From JANSWP01 sp041941305 (GTDB lineage Bacteria > Bacteroidota > Bacteroidia > Chitinophagales > Saprospiraceae), in assembly GCA_041941305.1 (NCBI GenBank), contig JBGTQJ010000032.1, positions 38,203 to 102,202 of the forward strand: a stretch of 64,000 nt of DNA, given 5' to 3'. Positions 1 through 8,665 of this stretch are shown in pieces. The stretch's first letter is position 1. The number at the start of each line of letters is the position of its first letter. A program made the translations under genes and the position numbers. Below the pieces are notes generated by a model. That model did not search any database. It saw only the letters and a program-made list of their open reading frames with translations, and had not been told where the DNA came from.

Positions 1-482
1 TTTTAAGTCATAAATTGACATTAAATGCAGATACCATTACGCCTGTTGACCAGGGTCTGATTCCAACTGGAGCCTTACAAGCTGTGGAAGGTACGCCTTT
101 TGATTTCAAAGCTTCCACAGCGATTGGTGCACAGATTGATGACGACGACCCTCAAATTCAATTAGGTGGCGGTTATGATCACAACTATGTTTTGAATAGG
201 GTAGGAGATGGACTCGAGTTGGCTGCTACAGTACTTGAACCCCAAAGTAGACGTCAATTGGAAATTTGGACGACAGAGCCAGGTGTGCAATTTTATACTG
301 GTAATTTTTTGGATGGAAGCATCATAGGGAAAGGAAATAAGCCTTATGGCAAGCGTTCTGCTTTTTGTTTGGAGACCCAGCATTATCCGGATTCACCAAA
401 CCAGGAAGGATTTCCTGAGACGATTTTGGAGCCAGGAGAAGTTTATCAGACCACTACGGTGTATAAATTTCTAGCAAAGTAA
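1..482 (+). CDS. Aldose 1-epimerase (galactose mutarotase), C-terminal part, cut by window edge
   Basis: The reading frame is open to the left edge of the window, so only the last ~160 residues are seen. It should interconvert alpha and beta anomers of aldoses. Visible family features are the PTG block followed by V-x-GTPFDF, the DHNYVL motif (catalytic-region His/Asn), the EPQSRRQLEIWTTEPGVQFYTGN block and the late ETQHYPDSPN motif, all in the order usual for GalM. The TTG at 15 is an internal codon, not the start. The next gene lies 6 bp away on the other strand, so the two genes converge. No signal peptide can be judged because the N-terminus is missing. Confidence 0.93.
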   Translation, partial: LSHKLTLNADTITPVDQGLIPTGALQAVEGTPFDFKASTAIGAQIDDDDPQIQLGGGYDHNYVLNRVGDGLELAATVLEPQSRRQLEIWTTEPGVQFYTGNFLDGSIIGKGNKPYGKRSAFCLETQHYPDSPNQEGFPETILEPGEVYQTTTVYKFLAK

Positions 483-488
483 AGCACA

Positions 489-1430
489 TTACTTGACCAC
501 CATTTTGCTATTCTTCATACTGTTTAAAAACCCTTCAATAATTTCAAAATAAAGTTTTGGCTGATCTAGCCATCCATAATGTCCACATTCATTCATCAAT
601 TCCAATTGAGAATTCCGCATCGCCAGGTGAATTTCATAAGCAGTGGATTCACCAACCAAATCTTGGCGACCGCCAACAATGAGCACTGGCTGCTCAAAAT
701 CCTTCAAATCTTCTCTTAGATCAAATTGCATTCTTTGCAAATCGGACCAAACAATGGCATTAACCGAAGGTTCAAATTTACTCAAGGTTGTCAAACCCTC
801 CACAACTGCCGGAATATTTTTTCGATCATATACGTAAGCTGGAGCCATTGCTTTTGCCATGCCTATTCTTGCATAGTTGGGCTGGTTTTGAGCATTTTCC
901 TGATTGGTCCAATATACCAAACTGTCACGCTCAGATTGGGTTAACCGCATATTTCGATTAGCTGGGAAAGTGTTGAGAAATTCTAAATCGATACCCCCGG
1001 AGTGAGATAAAACCAGCCCCTTTACTTTTTCAGGGTGTTTGGTGGCATAATACATTGCGTACATTCCACCAAAAGAATGTCCCATGACGGTCCATTTTTG
1101 AATGCCCAGGTGTTTGCGAACCGCTTCCATATCTGTTACCATTAAATCCATAGTGATGTTGGAAATATTGCGGGTTGGCATTTCAGAGCGACCTGTGCCA
1201 CGTTGGTCAAAAATTACGGTTTGGCGACCTGCTTCAGATAATTTGGAAGCAAGTTTTACAAAATGATTGCTTGGAAAACCTGGACCACCATTTAGAATGA
1301 CAAGTGGCTCTCCTTCTCCAAAAGTTTGATAAAAAATATCGATGTTTTTAGATTCAGCAAATCCTTCTGCCTGAGAAAAGGATTGAAATGAAAATAGCGT
1401 CAGGACGAAAAGCGTAAAGAGTGATCTCAT
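489..1430 (-). CDS. Secreted alpha/beta hydrolase, proline iminopeptidase-like
   Basis: The protein has 313 residues with an N-terminal signal peptide (hydrophobic run ending near SFSQA), so it is probably periplasmic. The alpha/beta hydrolase fold is shown by the NGGPG oxyanion motif, DQRGTGRS, the nucleophile elbow GHSFGG, a late Asp in GGRQDLVG and a catalytic His in ECGHYGW. The combination NGGPG plus DQRGTGRS is typical of prolyl iminopeptidases and relatives, which remove N-terminal proline from peptides. The substrate is not certain. It sits between a convergent epimerase gene and the divergent glutamate synthase-like gene, with a 251 bp divergent promoter region. Confidence 0.9.
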   Translation of the reverse strand: MRSLFTLFVLTLFSFQSFSQAEGFAESKNIDIFYQTFGEGEPLVILNGGPGFPSNHFVKLASKLSEAGRQTVIFDQRGTGRSEMPTRNISNITMDLMVTDMEAVRKHLGIQKWTVMGHSFGGMYAMYYATKHPEKVKGLVLSHSGGIDLEFLNTFPANRNMRLTQSERDSLVYWTNQENAQNQPNYARIGMAKAMAPAYVYDRKNIPAVVEGLTTLSKFEPSVNAIVWSDLQRMQFDLREDLKDFEQPVLIVGGRQDLVGESTAYEIHLAMRNSQLELMNECGHYGWLDQPKLYFEIIEGFLNSMKNSKMVVK

Positions 1431-1681
1431 GATACCTATTGTTTTGGGTATATGTTCTTCATTTTTCTAAACAATAAACACATGTTTATGTTGAAGATGA
1501 GGATTTCCGGGTAGGAATCTTGCTTAAAACTACCCTCCATTTTCTAGAAAAGTTATAATTCCACTTCTTTTAACGGGATTTTAAAAGAACGATACAACAG
1601 ATTAACACAATTTTGTTACCATTGTAGCAAATTGAACCAATCCAGAACTCGATACTTGTTTGCTAAATAAACTCAAAACAA

Positions 1682-3331
1682 ATGGAGAACAAATCGCTTA
1701 CCTACGAAGACCTTCACTATCCAGTAAAAATTGCCAATTGGGATGAACTGGAAGACCGAAAACCAGCTCAGGCCCTGGTGGAAAATACAGACCTGGTAGT
1801 CATTCGATTTGATGATAAAGTTTCAGCATTGTATGGCCGATGCCTACATCGTGGAGCCTTACTTTCGGATGGACATGTGGATGATCGCGATAATTTGATT
1901 TGTGGTGTTCATTATTGGGATTATCGCATTGATACTGGCGTGAGTGAATACAATAATTCTGAAGTTTTGCACAAATTCAAAGCTGTTGTGCATGAGGGTG
2001 CTGTGTATGTAGATAAGGCAGATGTAGTGGCTTTTGAAGAAATGCATCCTCAGCCCTTCAAGCGAGACAGATATCTGGGAGCATATGCAGATACGCATCC
2101 TGTAAATGCTGAGCCTTATACAGGTTATATTGCCAATCTTGCTCGAAATGGATTGTCCAAGACAGGGCATCATGGGCCTTCCGCTGCAATGGGCGTAGAC
2201 AGGAATACTTTGCCAAAATGGGAAAACATTCAGTTTCTACCGGCTCAGCTATCTAGCCGTCCATTACTAGATGATGAATCGGTTTCTACAAAAACCATTA
2301 TTGGTCCCAATGCAGAGAAGCCACTAGCGTTAGAAATTCCCCTCTTTGTTTCCGACATGTCATTTGGCTCTTTGTCAAAAGAAGCGAAAATTGCGTTGGC
2401 AAAGGGCGCAAATATGGCTGGTACTGGTATATGTTCCGGAGAAGGCGGAATGTTGCCAGCAGAGCAGGAAAACAATGAACGATATTTTTATGAATTGGCC
2501 TCCGCTCAATTTGGCTTTGCATGGGAAAAAATTCGAAAAGTACAAGCCTTCCATTTTAAAGGAGGTCAAGGTGCTAAAACGGGAACAGGTGGGCATTTGC
2601 CTGGAGCAAAAGTAACGCCCGAAATTGCATCAGTTAGAGGACTTCAACCTGGACAGGCTGCTATCTCACCAGCCACATTTCCCGATTTTAAATCAGTCAA
2701 TGATTTTAAAGAAATTGCTAAAGAAGTGCGCTTGCTTTCTGGGGGCATTCCTGTGGGCTTCAAAATTGCAGCAAGTCATATTGAACGCGATATCGATTTT
2801 TGTCTGGAAGTAGGGGCAGATTACATTATCCTGGATGGGAGAGGAGGTGGAACCGGGGCGGCTCCAACCATTTTAAGGAACAATATCAATGTGCCAACGA
2901 TTCCAGCATTAGCAAGAGCAAGAAGACATTTGGATAAGGTGGGTGCCAAAGGTGTTTCTCTAATCATTACTGGTGGTTTGCGGGTAGCAGAGGATTTTGC
3001 AAAGGCAATGATGCTGGGTGCAGATGCGATTGCAGTTTCCAATTCAGCACTTCAGGCCATCGGTTGCCTGGGCATGCGCGCTTGCAATACCAACAATTGC
3101 CCTGTAGGAATTGCTACTCAAAAAGATCACCTCCGAGCAAGACTGGAAATTGATAAATCTGCAAAACAATTGCATAATTTCTTCCATGCCACCAACGAAC
3201 TCATTAAAGTAATTGCACGGGCTTGTGGACATGATTCTATCTCAAAATTCAACTTTGATGATTTGAGTACCTATGATTATGATATGCATCGATTGACAGG
3301 AATTAGGTACGCAGGCATTCACAGTTTATAA
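1682..3331 (+). CDS. FMN-binding glutamate synthase family protein fused to N-terminal Rieske domain
   Basis: The 549-residue protein has two parts. Residues ~10-115 form a Rieske [2Fe-2S] domain with CLH and CGVH cluster motifs 16-17 residues apart. Residues ~140-530 form a GltB-like FMN barrel with GGQGAKTGTGGHLPG, KVTPEIASVRG and GGRGGGTGAAP, and a 3Fe-4S type motif CNTNNCPVG. It lacks the glutaminase and GXGXG domains of true glutamate synthase, as in the stand-alone FMN-binding glutamate synthase family found in many bacteria. The Rieske fusion suggests electron input from a ferredoxin-like partner. The exact substrate is unknown. ATG follows an A-rich leader. A ThDP-enzyme remnant lies just downstream. 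Confidence 0.9.
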   Translation: MENKSLTYEDLHYPVKIANWDELEDRKPAQALVENTDLVVIRFDDKVSALYGRCLHRGALLSDGHVDDRDNLICGVHYWDYRIDTGVSEYNNSEVLHKFKAVVHEGAVYVDKADVVAFEEMHPQPFKRDRYLGAYADTHPVNAEPYTGYIANLARNGLSKTGHHGPSAAMGVDRNTLPKWENIQFLPAQLSSRPLLDDESVSTKTIIGPNAEKPLALEIPLFVSDMSFGSLSKEAKIALAKGANMAGTGICSGEGGMLPAEQENNERYFYELASAQFGFAWEKIRKVQAFHFKGGQGAKTGTGGHLPGAKVTPEIASVRGLQPGQAAISPATFPDFKSVNDFKEIAKEVRLLSGGIPVGFKIAASHIERDIDFCLEVGADYIILDGRGGGTGAAPTILRNNINVPTIPALARARRHLDKVGAKGVSLIITGGLRVAEDFAKAMMLGADAIAVSNSALQAIGCLGMRACNTNNCPVGIATQKDHLRARLEIDKSAKQLHNFFHATNELIKVIARACGHDSISKFNFDDLSTYDYDMHRLTGIRYAGIHSL

Positions 3332-3350
3332 AATATTCGGTGGACGGTAA

Positions 3351-3512
3351 ACGGTCGACGATCCAAATTTTGCAGAATTTGCTCATGCTTGTGGTGCTTT
3401 GGGATTCAGGGTGGAGGAAGGAGGAAGTGAATTAAATGAAGCCCTGGATGCTGCGTTTGGCCATCAGGGGTCAGCCGTCGTCGAAATTATTACCGACGTA
3501 GGGTTGATATAA
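3351..3512 (+). pseudogene. C-terminal remnant of a ThDP-dependent enzyme (acetolactate synthase/pyruvate oxidase type)
   Basis: After the stop of the Rieske-GltB gene, one frame from about 3357 reads DDPNFAEFAHACGALGFRVE, then GGSELNEALDAAFGHQGSAV and VEIITDVGLI before a stop. This is the typical end of the C-terminal ThDP-binding domain of the acetolactate synthase and pyruvate oxidase superfamily (NPDF-x-x-LAEAFGA-x-G, then GPAVVDV). The frame has a stop at 3348-3350 and no start, and nothing upstream encodes the rest of the enzyme. It is therefore a deletion remnant whose upstream junction lies in a short ACGGT-rich stretch. Function is presumed lost. Confidence 0.75.
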
Positions 3513-3640
3513 GTTTGGTTTTTTGAGGTGGGGTTAAATGTAAAGGCGTATTTATTTGTTTTTTAGCAGGTTAAAGGGAGCTCGTTTTTTTGAAGTTGAG
3601 CGAAATTTAATATTTGTTTTTGAATAATTCCTGAAAAACT

Positions 3641-3711
3641 GATAAGTGATAGGGTTTTGGAAATAAGTGATGGGATTGGTTAATAAGTGAAAGCAATTTG
3701 TATTTAAGTGT
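3641..3711. repeat. Direct repeats, ~20-21 bp period, beside a LytTR gene
   Basis: ATAAGTGA occurs at 3642, 3663 and 3683, with a degenerate copy (TTTAAGTG) at 3703, giving spacings of 21, 20 and 20 bp. Read on the minus strand the unit is TCACTTATT separated by 11-12 bp. LytTR regulators classically bind two ~9 bp direct repeats about 12 bp apart, so these may be binding sites for the adjacent regulator. That is inference only. Confidence 0.5.
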
Positions 3712-3729
3712 CGCTCAAAGATAATTGCT

Positions 3730-4509
3730 TTAGCCCTCCACCAATTCCAAAAACTTAGCCTTCCTGCGTTGTGCAATATTGATTTGGTCGCCGTTGGACA
3801 TGCGCACATAATTTTCCTTGCTGTTGTATTTTTTGATGTAGAAAAGATTGACCAGTTGCCCATAATGAATTCTGTAAAAGCGGTGTTTTTGGGATTCAGA
3901 TGCTGGTGGTAATAATTTTTCATATTCACCAAGATTACGGGAAGAGATGAGTTTTCTGTTATTTTGAAGGTATATGATGGTGTATCCGCCGTCTGCAGCG
4001 CAGTATATTATTTGCTCCACTGGAATAAATTCTCTTCCTTCATTTGTCGGAATCGCGATTTGTTGTGTCCCGGGATCGGGGTTGCTGAGGTTGGAAATTA
4101 ATTGGCGGATTCGTTCTGTATCTCTTGCTTTTTGGATAGCTTCCTGTGCTTTTTTTACACTTTGAATTAATTCGTCAATATCAACTGGTTTCAGCAGGTA
4201 GTCAAGGGCATGAAATTTAATCGCTTTGAGGGCATAATGGTCAAAGCCAGTCACAAAAATGACTTCAAAATTTAGATTTGGCAGACGGTGGAGCAAGTCA
4301 AAACCACTCCCATGCGGCATTTCCACATCCAGAAAGAGTAATTGCGGCTTTTTTTCTATAAATAATTTGTAAGCTTCATTTACAGAATCTGCGAATCCTG
4401 TTACTTCGACTTCTGGACAAAAATCAGTTAGCAATTTATTTAATATGCTCCTGCTTTTTGCTTCGTCATCAACAATTAGTGCTGTGATTTTTGAGTAGTT
4501 GTTTTCCAT
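3730..4509 (-). CDS. LytTR-family response regulator, no kinase gene beside it
   Basis: The 259-residue protein begins at the ATG giving MENNYSKITALIVDDE. Upstream codons lack a receiver-domain pattern, so this start is preferred to the longer frame from 4572. A receiver domain spans ~1-125 with the phosphoacceptor Asp in LLFLDVEMPHGSGF and the conserved Lys in LLKPVD. A LytTR DNA-binding domain fills ~150-255. Such regulators usually pair with LytS-type kinases, but no kinase gene lies beside it: downstream is the ThDP remnant and upstream an outer-membrane protein gene. It is therefore an orphan. Four repeats of ~20 bp lie just past its stop and could be its sites. Confidence 0.92.
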   Translation of the reverse strand: MENNYSKITALIVDDEAKSRSILNKLLTDFCPEVEVTGFADSVNEAYKLFIEKKPQLLFLDVEMPHGSGFDLLHRLPNLNFEVIFVTGFDHYALKAIKFHALDYLLKPVDIDELIQSVKKAQEAIQKARDTERIRQLISNLSNPDPGTQQIAIPTNEGREFIPVEQIIYCAADGGYTIIYLQNNRKLISSRNLGEYEKLLPPASESQKHRFYRIHYGQLVNLFYIKKYNSKENYVRMSNGDQINIAQRRKAKFLELVEG

Positions 4510-4625
4510 TTTATGAGCGATCAAGTTCCATTCGGCTAAAATTAATAAAGATCGCAGAAATTGCAAGCACAATGTTCGGAGTTATTTTGACCGCCGCGTA
4601 CCCTTGGGAGCCCAGCAAAAACCCG

Positions 4626-5495
4626 CTATTTCAAATCATAAAACACTCCAACAGAATAAGAAGGCGCAGCCGCAATAATTTCTCCACGGAAAGCTCCTGC
4701 AACCGAAGCCGAAACGCCCCATTTGGGTGAAATGTAATATGCTGCCTCAATTGCAATGCCTGTAAATTCTGTATTGTTGGCAAAAATGCTCGTACTCGTA
4801 GTGGTTTCAGCAGTATCTCCATTCTTAAAAGATTCCACTGCATTCAGGCGCCCTATAAGCCATAGTTTTTTATCAAACAAACCAGCTCCTAATTCCAAAC
4901 CAAATCTGAATTCTTCAGAAAAACCTTGTGAACGGTTGTTGAAACCTACATAACCACTGGCATAGACAGGTAGCTTTTGACCAAGTTTAAACCCAATTCC
5001 CGCATCCACTTGAAAGATTTGATTAAACTCTCCATCTCCAGTTTGCAAATTTTTCAAAGATCCAGCAGATTCCTTTCCGGTTGGCAAACCTAAAATCAAA
5101 GAAAGGGAAAGAGGAATTTTAGCGCCTTGAGCAGTCAATCCATATTTTAAGCCCACATCAAAATCCCCAATAGAGTTGACAGCCTCACCTGGAGTCAATA
5201 TATCATTAGTCGTTGCTGAAACGACATTGTTCATATAATTTCTGCTAAACAATGGTGCGTTGAGGATTCCAGTCAATCTATCAGTGAATCCATATTCAGC
5301 ATAGAAAGTAGTATTAAAAATTCCTGTGGTGATATTGGGGTCAATTTTTCCTGCATCTGTATAGTGCTGGTCAAAAACGATCCACCACTCGGATAGTTTG
5401 AAATATCCTTTTCCTTTTGGTTGAGGCCAAGGTCCTCCAGCCTGGAGGTTGTTTGTAATAAAAACCAGGAATAAGAAAAGAATGATATTTTTCAT
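4626..5495 (-). CDS. Outer-membrane beta-barrel protein, possibly MetA/phenol-degradation type
   Basis: The 289-residue protein has a signal peptide (MKNIILFLFLVFITNNLQAG). The remainder is a series of amphipathic strands with frequent Gly and aromatic residues, such as YGFTDRLTGILNAP, GDFDVGLKYGL, SLILGLPTGKE and YVGFNNRSQGF, ending YSVGVFYDLK. This resembles the transporter-like outer-membrane barrels related to the MetA phenol-degradation family. The last strand ends with aliphatic/charged residues rather than a terminal Phe. It starts 27 bp after the stop of the DM13 lipoprotein gene on the same strand, so the two are probably co-transcribed. The substrate is unknown. Confidence 0.72.
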   Translation of the reverse strand: MKNIILFLFLVFITNNLQAGGPWPQPKGKGYFKLSEWWIVFDQHYTDAGKIDPNITTGIFNTTFYAEYGFTDRLTGILNAPLFSRNYMNNVVSATTNDILTPGEAVNSIGDFDVGLKYGLTAQGAKIPLSLSLILGLPTGKESAGSLKNLQTGDGEFNQIFQVDAGIGFKLGQKLPVYASGYVGFNNRSQGFSEEFRFGLELGAGLFDKKLWLIGRLNAVESFKNGDTAETTTSTSIFANNTEFTGIAIEAAYYISPKWGVSASVAGAFRGEIIAAAPSYSVGVFYDLK

Positions 5496-5522
5496 GATAG
5501 GAATTACTTGATTATGAATTAG

Positions 5523-6200
5523 TTAGTTAGAAATTTCACCATCTCCTACTTTTACATTAAAAGGTTTGCAGTAGTACAAAAGGTAGTTATAATCATGGAG
5601 CCCTATTGAGGAAATGTCATAAGCATGTGCTCCTGAAAAAGTCGTTACTTTTCCAATTTCCAATGCATTGGCTATCGAGTTATTATTATTAGTGAGGTAA
5701 AGGTATAAGCCTGGCAGGGAGCTGGACGCTTTGTAATTGTCAGCAAATTCTAAAATCAGATCGTCTCCGTTTTCTTTTAAAACAAAATCGCCGGTAAGCG
5801 TATATGAGCTGGTAGTTTCAATGGTTCCAGTCCTGTCCTCAGAGATGGAAACTGTTTTATCGCCTACATGAATTTCGATCGCATCATTCAGTGTGGTCTG
5901 TCCATCATTGTATTCAACTGAAATAATGGAACTTCCCAGCTGTAATGCTTCCGCCAACCCATCATTATTAATGGAAATAATAGCTGGCTGAGAACTAGTC
6001 CAGGTAAATGGAACCATCTCTTCAACGCCTATATTATTCAAATAAATGGCATCCAACTGATAGGTCGTATTCAATTCAATGGTATCAATAGCATCTGAAA
6101 TTCTAAGGACTGGATCGATGGTATCCTGGATAAAGTCATCCTTAATACAGCTGGATAGCAGTATCAGGGGAAGGAGTAAATAAAAAAGTAGATTTTTCAT
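5523..6200 (-). CDS. Lipoprotein with Big_2 (Ig-like) and DM13 domains
   Basis: The 225-residue protein begins with a lipoprotein signal (hydrophobic run, then LLSSC as lipobox). Residues ~30-110 look like a bacterial Ig-like Big_2 domain (LNTTYQLDAIYL, WTSSQPAIISINNDGLAEAL, GSSIISVEYNDG). Residues ~125-225 resemble a DM13 domain, with GDFVL, LILEFADNYKASSSLPGLYLYL, a G-K-x-x-x-F-SGAHAYDI block and a late Cys in YYCKPFNVKVGDGEI. DM13 is a proposed redox or electron-transfer domain with a near-invariant Cys, which is present. Its neighbour downstream, an outer-membrane barrel, probably belongs to the same unit. Confidence 0.75.
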   Translation of the reverse strand: MKNLLFYLLLPLILLSSCIKDDFIQDTIDPVLRISDAIDTIELNTTYQLDAIYLNNIGVEEMVPFTWTSSQPAIISINNDGLAEALQLGSSIISVEYNDGQTTLNDAIEIHVGDKTVSISEDRTGTIETTSSYTLTGDFVLKENGDDLILEFADNYKASSSLPGLYLYLTNNNNSIANALEIGKVTTFSGAHAYDISSIGLHDYNYLLYYCKPFNVKVGDGEISN

Positions 6201-6279
6201 TAAGAATAAATTTGAAACAGGAAGGCATATCTATTGATGCCTTCCTAATTTAGTTAACTGCCATTTAGACAATGTGGTC

Positions 6280-6828
6280 TTAAGCCAAAACTGGCTCTAG
6301 TTCAGGTGCTACTGGAAAATCAATAGGAATTTGAGTAACACCGTGTAAGTAGTTACTTATGGTTTTATCACCAATCACAATAATCACATCTACCAAATTG
6401 GCTCGATTATACCCGACTGAAAAGAAATTGTCAACTATTTGGCTTTCTGGCTTTCCTTTATTGATGACAAAACTCTGTGTCAGTTTGGCCAATGCATCTA
6501 ATTTTTTATCAAAGGAAGCCTTACCCTCTCTGATTTCCAGAATTTGCTCATCTGTAAAGCCATTCATTTTACCTAGCGCCGTGTGCGCACTTTGGCAGTA
6601 ACGGCAATCATTGACTTGACTTACTACAAGATTGATTACCTCACGTTCTTTGGCTTTTAGGGTGCTTTTTCTATTCTGCAATGTCAGATAGTCTCCAAGA
6701 GCAGTATCGCTGTAGGCATAAGTTGCATACAAATTTGGGACGAAACCCAAGCCCTTTTCAAGGTTATCAAATATTGCTTGATTGTTAGGGGAAACTTCTG
6801 CTCTTGTTGGAACTTTAAATTGTGTCAT
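6280..6828 (-). CDS. Carboxymuconolactone decarboxylase / AhpD-like peroxidase-related protein
   Basis: The start is taken at the ATG giving MTQFKVPTRAEV, because the longer frame adds 17 residues without family similarity. The 182-residue protein has the CMD/AhpD core with CRYC followed by QSAH, the redox pair and proton-relay region of the family, in the usual NLVVSQVNDCRYCQSAHTAL setting. Members are small helical oligomers involved in peroxide or disulfide chemistry. An AraC-type regulator lies 102 bp upstream on the same strand, so it may regulate this gene. Confidence 0.88.
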   Translation of the reverse strand: MTQFKVPTRAEVSPNNQAIFDNLEKGLGFVPNLYATYAYSDTALGDYLTLQNRKSTLKAKEREVINLVVSQVNDCRYCQSAHTALGKMNGFTDEQILEIREGKASFDKKLDALAKLTQSFVINKGKPESQIVDNFFSVGYNRANLVDVIIVIGDKTISNYLHGVTQIPIDFPVAPELEPVLA

Positions 6829-6930
6829 TTTAAAAATCATTTTTTGGTTAGAAAATATTTGTTGTTTTTGATGACACAAATATGAGCTGGTTTAATAGAC
6901 TATAAGATACCGATGTTTCCCATGGACTTA

Positions 6931-7779
6931 TCAATTTTTCCCTTTCAATTCCAATTTAAAATCTGAGGGGCTTTGAGTTGTCATTTTTTTAAAAAAACGG
7001 CTAAAATGAGCAGGTTCGTCAAAGCCTAATTCATAACCGATTTCACTAGCAGGCTTATCTGTATAAATCAATAATCTTTTGCCCTCCAGGGCAATCCTTT
7101 CCCGAATAATTTGTAATGGGGTTTTATGGTGGTATTTCGAAAATAGATTGCTTAACGTTTTAGGTGATTTGTGGAGCAGACTGGCATAATCCTGAACTTG
7201 ATGGAGTTTTTTATAGTGGTTTTCCACCAATAAATTAAATTCTCTCACCAAGTCATAGTCCGTTTCTGAGGTAGCTCCATTGATATACTGTGCTTTCCCC
7301 AATCGAGTCAATTTAATAATCAGCCTTTTCAACAACATCCTGAGCATTTCTCCCTGAATATTGTCCCTGTATTGAAATTCATCTTTAAATACCTCCAGGA
7401 GTAAATCAAACTTTCGAACTTCCGTCTCATCAGGTTGTATCAACATCGTTCCGTAAGAACCATAAAAAAGAAAACCGACACAGGAAACCTCTTTGTCGTG
7501 ATCTACTATACAATAAAAATCTCTGTTGTATTGCCAGATAACGACATCTTCAGGGTTTTCAAATTGAAATGACTGATTCACCATTAAAGTTGCAAAACTA
7601 TTTTCCAGAAATTCAATACTTAGGCCATCCACAATGATTTCTTGATCAGCCCCTCTATTCCATGCTATGGTAAGAAAATGGTCATTGGGTTCCTGGAAAA
7701 AATTCCGCTGGAAATCAGCATCCTGAATGGTTAATCGAAAATGAGCATTTGAAGCAGATTCTTGATATGAGTATTGCAT
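6931..7779 (-). CDS. AraC-family transcriptional regulator
   Basis: The 282-residue protein has a cupin-like N-terminal sensing half (~10-160) and a C-terminal AraC DNA-binding domain (~185-280). The HTH shows HKSPKTLSNLFSKYHHKTP and the second-helix signature SEIGYELGFDEPAHFSRFFKK followed by SPSDFK. It lies directly upstream of the AhpD-like gene in the same direction and is probably its regulator, given the usual pairing of small redox enzymes with AraC proteins in Bacteroidota. The inducer cannot be read from the sequence. Confidence 0.9.
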   Translation of the reverse strand: MQYSYQESASNAHFRLTIQDADFQRNFFQEPNDHFLTIAWNRGADQEIIVDGLSIEFLENSFATLMVNQSFQFENPEDVVIWQYNRDFYCIVDHDKEVSCVGFLFYGSYGTMLIQPDETEVRKFDLLLEVFKDEFQYRDNIQGEMLRMLLKRLIIKLTRLGKAQYINGATSETDYDLVREFNLLVENHYKKLHQVQDYASLLHKSPKTLSNLFSKYHHKTPLQIIRERIALEGKRLLIYTDKPASEIGYELGFDEPAHFSRFFKKMTTQSPSDFKLELKGKN

Positions 7780-7960
7780 GAAAGCAAAGGTGGTTTGAAA
7801 TAATTGCGTATTTGAGAGATTGTAATAATTTTAGACAAGTTCAGAAATTAATTGTCAAACACGCTCATAAAAAGAGGGAAAACGCTTCCATGGTGATTAA
7901 GTTGGCAGTTCAGTTTTTTTATAGGGAAAGAAGTAGGCAAAAAGACATTTCAGGGTTTGC

Positions 7961-8665
7961 TTATACTCTGAGGGTGGACAGCCCCCCGTCCAATCCAATT
8001 ACCTGACCTGTCATCCAACTACTTTTTTCGGAAAGTAAAAAATGGGCTAAGGATGCAATTTCCGAGGCTTCTCCTACCCTTTTTAAGGGATGACGATTGT
8101 TGGATGCCTCCCGCTTTTCATCAGAGGATAATAATCGGGCAGCTAAATGCGTATCTGTCAATGAAGGAGCAATACAGTTCACCCTGACCTTGGGAGCCCA
8201 CTCTGCTGCCAAACTCCTTGTCAAGCCTTCTACTGCACCCTTGGCAGCTGCAATAGAACTATGGAAAGACATACCTTGTCCAACAGCTACTGTGCTAAAC
8301 ATGACCACTGATGCCTGCTCGGCTTTTCGAAGTACTTTTTGAGTAGCTTGCAAAACCTTTACAGCTCCTAAAACATTGATCTCGTAATCTTGTCGGAAAT
8401 GTTCTGGTTTCAATCCACGGAAGGGTTTCAAATTAATGCTACCTGGACAATAGGCTAATCCATCCAAATGCTCTGGTAAACTATCAAGTGAAAAACCTTC
8501 TTCCGTTACATCAGCCGACATATGGATGATGCCCTCATCTTGTGGCAATTGATTTTTGGTTCTGGATACCACCCAGACATTGGCACCAGAACTGCGTAAT
8601 TGCCTCACCAATTCCAAGCCTATTCCGGAGCTACCGCCTACTATCAGAAAGTTTTTGTCTTTCAT
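7961..8665 (-). CDS. SDR-family protein lacking the catalytic Tyr
   Basis: The 234-residue protein has the classical short-chain dehydrogenase fold: the cofactor loop GGSSGIG, a later R-N-x-x-x-P-like region, NVLGAVKV, and the C-terminal DGGLS. The active-site segment reads SFHSSIAAAKGAVEGLTRSL. Where Y-x-x-x-K is normal, this protein has I-x-x-x-K, so the catalytic Tyr is Ile while the Lys stays. Related SDRs with SIAAAKGAVEG exist, so the change is probably a subfamily feature and not a mutation. Its start overlaps the stop of the upstream small gene by 4 bp (ATGA), showing translational coupling. Product activity is uncertain. Confidence 0.88.
   Translation of the reverse strand: MKDKNFLIVGGSSGIGLELVRQLRSSGANVWVVSRTKNQLPQDEGIIHMSADVTEEGFSLDSLPEHLDGLAYCPGSINLKPFRGLKPEHFRQDYEINVLGAVKVLQATQKVLRKAEQASVVMFSTVAVGQGMSFHSSIAAAKGAVEGLTRSLAAEWAPKVRVNCIAPSLTDTHLAARLLSSDEKREASNNRHPLKRVGEASEIASLAHFLLSEKSSWMTGQVIGLDGGLSTLRV

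Noticed and set aside
4510..4625. End of a histidine kinase gene before the orphan LytTR gene
   Set aside because: About 38 minus-strand codons are open up to a stop next to the LytTR ATG, but they lack kinase motifs and a start.
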